Shown piece after piece: positions 61,456-64,000 of a stretch of 64,000 nt of DNA. Below the pieces are notes generated by a model that saw nothing but the letters and a program-made list of their open reading frames with translations, was not told where the DNA came from and made no database searches. The translations under genes were made by a program, and so were the position numbers. Positions within the stretch are counted from its first letter, which is position 1, and every line of letters begins with the position of its first letter. The stretch is from Aestuariispira insulae (lineage in GTDB: Bacteria > Pseudomonadota > Alphaproteobacteria > UBA8366 > Aestuariispiraceae): assembly GCF_003385955.1 (NCBI RefSeq), contig NZ_QRDW01000005.1:310001-374000 (forward strand), written 5' to 3'.

Positions 61456-61632
61456 CCGATGTCTCCTATCGATGAGGCTGTGCCGGGGCCTGTGGCTGAT
61501 GGGCCGGTTGTTGCCGGTTCAGCAGGCTCTTGAAAAACGCGCTTGAGCCTATACGCGCGCAGACCCGAAAAATCAATCCATGGGGCAGAGACAGTGGCGG
61601 AAATAGGCAAGAAAGCCTGTTTTTCTGAGGAT

Positions 61633-61665
61633 AAAAACAAAACCGGCCGGACTATGTCCGGCCGG
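61633..61665 (-). terminator. Intrinsic terminator after the MarR gene
   Basis: A perfect 10-bp stem CCGGCCGGAC with GTCCGGCCGG and a 3-base TAT loop. On the minus strand it is followed by TTTTGTTTTT. It lies 38 bases past the MarR stop. Confidence 0.88.
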
Positions 61666-61702
61666 AACTGCTGTTAGGCCCCGTTTCCGGGAACAGTTAA
61701 AA

Positions 61703-62155
61703 TCAGTCGTCTGCCTGCAAATTATTGCGGAAAATCTGGCTGACCCGGTGATAAGCCTCGATATCGGCTTCGGTGATGCCGGCGCTTGCCAGGGCATTGA
61801 TTTCGTCGATATAGGGCATCAACACCTCTTCGAGGCTGCGCGCCTTGTCGGTCAGGAAGATATTCACCTTCCGTCGGTCATCCTTGTTTCGGATCCGCTT
61901 GACCAGGCCGTTTTTCTCCATCGCGCGCAAGGCGACCACGGCCGTCGGGCCCATGATGCCCAACTCATCACTCAGTGCTTTCTGAGTCAGGCCGTCTTTA
62001 CGCCACAGAACACGCAGAAAATTCCACTGGCCGATGGGAACGCCATGCTTTGCCAGCCGTTTTTGCAGGGTTTTTGAAAAAGCCCGATGTGTTATGCGAG
62101 CGGCGTAACCGAGACTCGTGTCCTGGTCGTTGGTCTGCTCGTTTCCTTCCCCCAT
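61703..62155 (-). CDS. MarR family transcriptional regulator
   Basis: A 150-residue winged-HTH regulator: HGVPIGQWNFLRVLWRKDGL and TQKALSDELGIMGPTAVVAL, then the wing LVKRIRNKDDRRKVNIFLTD. MarR dimers usually repress a divergent or nearby operon and release DNA on binding a phenolic ligand. It is alone; the nearest divergent gene is an aminotransferase more than 500 bases away. The ATG at 62155 has a AAGGAAGG site upstream. Confidence 0.92.
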   Translation of the reverse strand: MGEGNEQTNDQDTSLGYAARITHRAFSKTLQKRLAKHGVPIGQWNFLRVLWRKDGLTQKALSDELGIMGPTAVVALRAMEKNGLVKRIRNKDDRRKVNIFLTDKARSLEEVLMPYIDEINALASAGITEADIEAYHRVSQIFRNNLQADD

Positions 62156-62257
62156 GGATTTCCTTCCTTTCTTTGATACCTCTCAACATTCAGTTCGTTC
62201 TGTGGGCGATACCAACTGACGATTGAGGAGGTCCTTTATGTGTATCGCTGCTAGAAT

Positions 62258-62285
62258 CGAATAAGGAATCTCAATCGCTTGTCAA
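62258..62285 (-). promoter_or_regulatory. Promoter of the marR-like gene
   Basis: TTGACA (62280-62285) and TATTCG (62258-62263) have a 16-base spacer on the minus strand, reading toward the MarR gene. The -35 is a perfect consensus. The leader is about 95 bases. Confidence 0.5.
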
Positions 62286-62734
62286 TATGAACATTAAGAA
62301 AAAATCCAAATTTTTCACCATTTTCTATGGGCTTGCACCTATGAGCCCATTCTTGAATGTCGGTATCACTCTACCATTAGGAATGATGCATTCTAACAGG
62401 AGTGACTGGACGTATATTCAACCTGACCGAGAATTCATCAAAAAAGCGCCGTTTTCTCCTGTTGGCGAATAGAGACCCAACTCTCTGTCGCATAAATTGA
62501 ATAAAATGCCGCATTTATTAACTCAATAGTTTTGCAACCATTAGGGGTTATATCAAAAGTCGTCAGATGGCTCACGGTTTTTTTGGGGACTCAAACTGTT
62601 TTTTGACCGGGAAGGTGTGCTCAGATGATCGATCTGTGCGACTCAGGCACTTGCGGTTCGGACGACGGCTGATATCTTCCGCGTCATGACACCCTTCTCC
62701 AGGATGGGGCGCTTTCGCGAAGGAGTGAACGAAT
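62286..62734. other. AT-rich intergenic stretch without a supported gene
   Basis: This part of the 579-base gap between the MarR and aminotransferase genes contains one 61-codon frame (62287-62472), rejected for lack of a ribosome site and odd composition. It also has scattered T-runs. No hairpin of note or repeat was seen. The aminotransferase promoter is presumably here, but no clear -10/-35 pair was found. Confidence 0.5.
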
Positions 62735-63895
62735 ATGAAACCGGCCAACAGCATTCTTTCAGGATATGGCACAACTATTTTCACCGTAATGTCCCAGATG
62801 GCGGTGGAATACGATGCGGTGAATCTTGGGCAGGGGTTTCCCGATGTGGACGGGCCGGAGGATATTCGCAAACATGCAGCCGACAGCCTGATGATGGATA
62901 GCAATCAATATCCTCCCATGATGGGGCTACCGGATCTGCGGCAGGCCGTGGCCGACCATAACCGCCGCTTTTACGACCTCGATATTGACTGGCAAAGTGA
63001 AGTGATGGTGACATCGGGGGCGACGGAAGCCCTGGCAGATGCCATCTTCGGCCTGATTGAGCCGGGGGACGAAGTGGTGCTGATTGAACCGCTTTATGAT
63101 TGTTACTTGCCGCTGGTGCGCAGGGCTGGCGGCATCCCGAAAACTGTCCGGATCGAGCCGCCGGCTTGGGATCTCGACCAGGCAGCCTTGGCAGGGGTCT
63201 TCTCCGAGAAAACCAAGCTGCTGATCCTGAATAATCCGATGAATCCCGCAGCGAAGGTTTTTAATGGGGACGAACTGGCCTTCATCGCAGGCCTTTTACA
63301 GCAGTATGATGCCTATGCCCTTTGTGATGAAGTATACGAACATCTGGTATTTGACGGGCGCGCCCATATCCCGCTGATGACGTTGCCGGGTATGCGCGAA
63401 CGCTGTGTGAGGGTCGGATCGGCCGGTAAGACCTTTTCGCTGACCGGCTGGAAAATCGGCTATATCACCGCGCCCGCCAACTTGTTGCAGCCGATCGCCA
63501 AGGCGCATCAGTTCTTTACCTTCACCACACCACCAAACCTGCAAAAAGCGGTCGCCTATGGTCTTCGGCAGGATGATGGCTATTACCGTGCTTTTCAGGC
63601 AGACCTGGAAGCTAAAAGAGACCTGCTGGCATCCGGGCTCAAGGCACAGGGCTGGTGGGTGCCGGACAGCCAGGGCACCTATTTCGTATCGGCGGATATC
63701 ACGCCTTTTGCCCGTGAGAGTGAGGATGACGTGGCGTTCTGCACAAGGCTGACCCAGGACGTCGGAGTTGCGGCGGTGCCGATCAGTGCCTTCTATGATA
63801 GTGATGCGCCGCGCAGCTTCATTCGCTTCTGTTTTTGCAAGCGGGAACCGGTGCTGCAAGAGGCTCTTGAAAAGCTTAGCGTCCTTAATACTTGA
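62735..63895 (+). CDS. PLP-dependent aminotransferase, class I/II (YbdL/kynurenine-type)
   Basis: A 386-residue enzyme. NLGQGFPDVDGPEDIRKHAA opens the fold, SGATEALADAIFGLIEPGDE is the PLP phosphate region, ILNNPMNPAAKV the Asn-Pro motif, ALCDEVYEHLVF the Asp site, and SAGKTFSLTGWKIGY includes the Schiff-base Lys. This pattern is shared by methionine aminotransferase YbdL and kynurenine aminotransferase-like enzymes. The amino donor is not certain. A GGAGTG region precedes the ATG at 62735. It is separate from its neighbours. Confidence 0.9.
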   Translation: MKPANSILSGYGTTIFTVMSQMAVEYDAVNLGQGFPDVDGPEDIRKHAADSLMMDSNQYPPMMGLPDLRQAVADHNRRFYDLDIDWQSEVMVTSGATEALADAIFGLIEPGDEVVLIEPLYDCYLPLVRRAGGIPKTVRIEPPAWDLDQAALAGVFSEKTKLLILNNPMNPAAKVFNGDELAFIAGLLQQYDAYALCDEVYEHLVFDGRAHIPLMTLPGMRERCVRVGSAGKTFSLTGWKIGYITAPANLLQPIAKAHQFFTFTTPPNLQKAVAYGLRQDDGYYRAFQADLEAKRDLLASGLKAQGWWVPDSQGTYFVSADITPFARESEDDVAFCTRLTQDVGVAAVPISAFYDSDAPRSFIRFCFCKREPVLQEALEKLSVLNT

Positions 63896-63929
63896 TTTCC
63901 GAATCGTATCACGCTACCGTCTGAAAAGA

Positions 63930-63944
63930 TTAATAAAGTGTTAA
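63930..63944 (+). promoter_or_regulatory. CtrA-type box near the window end
   Basis: TTAATAAAGTGTTAA is an exact TTAA-N7-TTAA. A GTTAAC-gagcaaac-GTTAAC inverted repeat follows directly (63940-63959). Both precede whatever gene starts beyond the window. The final ~100 bases contain no open frame of their own. Confidence 0.35.
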
Positions 63945-64000
63945 CGAGCAAACGTTAACCAACGGGGGCACGCCAGAGGGGCGTAACGAAAGCCTTTTGA

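Noticed and set aside
62287-62472. A 61-codon frame in the MarR-aminotransferase gap
   Set aside because: No ribosome site, odd composition and no similarity that I can recognise.
1-64000. CRISPR arrays, insertion sequences, integrase genes or prophage
   Set aside because: No regularly spaced repeats, transposase or integrase motifs, or phage structural genes were seen.

Overview
The window (64 kb, moderately GC-rich coding DNA) looks like a chromosomal segment of an alphaproteobacterium, probably a free-living, aerobic, possibly marine one. The evidence is an NDUFA12-type complex I accessory subunit, a DUF1476 protein (zeta inhibitor of the alphaproteobacterial F1-ATPase), a 1215-residue adenosylcobalamin-dependent ribonucleotide reductase (NrdJ), DUF2155 next to MCE/MlaD genes, and an aroQ-accB-accC-aat order. 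I cannot fix the genus. No rRNA, tRNA, CRISPR array, insertion sequence or prophage was recognised.

Layout. 0-5 kb: partial MscS-type channel, cation diffusion transporter, universal stress protein, diguanylate cyclase, PrxQ-like redoxin and a periplasmic binding protein. 5.3-8.7 kb: an AT-richer insert with a PEP-CTERM-like surface protein and a large secreted phosphodiester-glycosidase-like protein with C-terminal Cys repeats. 8.8-14.2 kb: polyamine catabolism locus 1, with two divergent glutamine-synthetase-like ligases and an SpuC-type aminotransferase. 14.3-17.5 kb: RidA and a two-gene NAD salvage operon (NadM-Nudix, NadV). 17.5-31.5 kb: mixed housekeeping and signalling genes (nitroreductase, rhomboid protease, acyl-CoA synthetase, NfeD/SPFH pair, Lrp regulator, EAL and HD-GYP proteins, PEBP/AraC pair). 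31.7-39 kb: nrdJ, a structured intergenic region, NDUFA12, two MlaD-like genes, a methyltransferase, DUF2155 and a P-loop kinase. 39-49 kb: an MFS transporter, an XRE regulator and polyamine locus 2 (potFGHI, a TetR-family regulator and two divergent PuuB-like oxidases). 49-64 kb: a PAS-GGDEF-EAL protein, lipoprotein, aat, accC-accB-aroQ, prolyl oligopeptidase, ATPase zeta subunit, a large secreted helical-repeat protein, purB, a MarR regulator and an aminotransferase.

Main functional picture. Loci 1 and 2 lie 32 kb apart but are linked by the same palindrome, TGTGATCACA. It occurs between the divergent ligase genes, upstream of spuC, and twice in the tetR/puuB divergent promoter region. Together they encode uptake (PotFGHI), gamma-glutamylation or transamination (GS-like enzymes, SpuC) and oxidation (PuuB-like) of putrescine-type amines. 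I infer that the BetI-like TetR protein is the regulon repressor. Post-transcriptional control is suggested by a 14-bp hairpin between potF and potG, and by identical mini-hairpins enclosing the ribosome binding sites of both NAD salvage genes.

Other themes. Four cyclic-di-GMP proteins lie within 50 kb, and one has an exact CtrA-type box upstream. The nrdJ promoter region carries NrdR-like boxes. The nrdJ-NDUFA12 gap holds several strong stem-loops that may be a small RNA.
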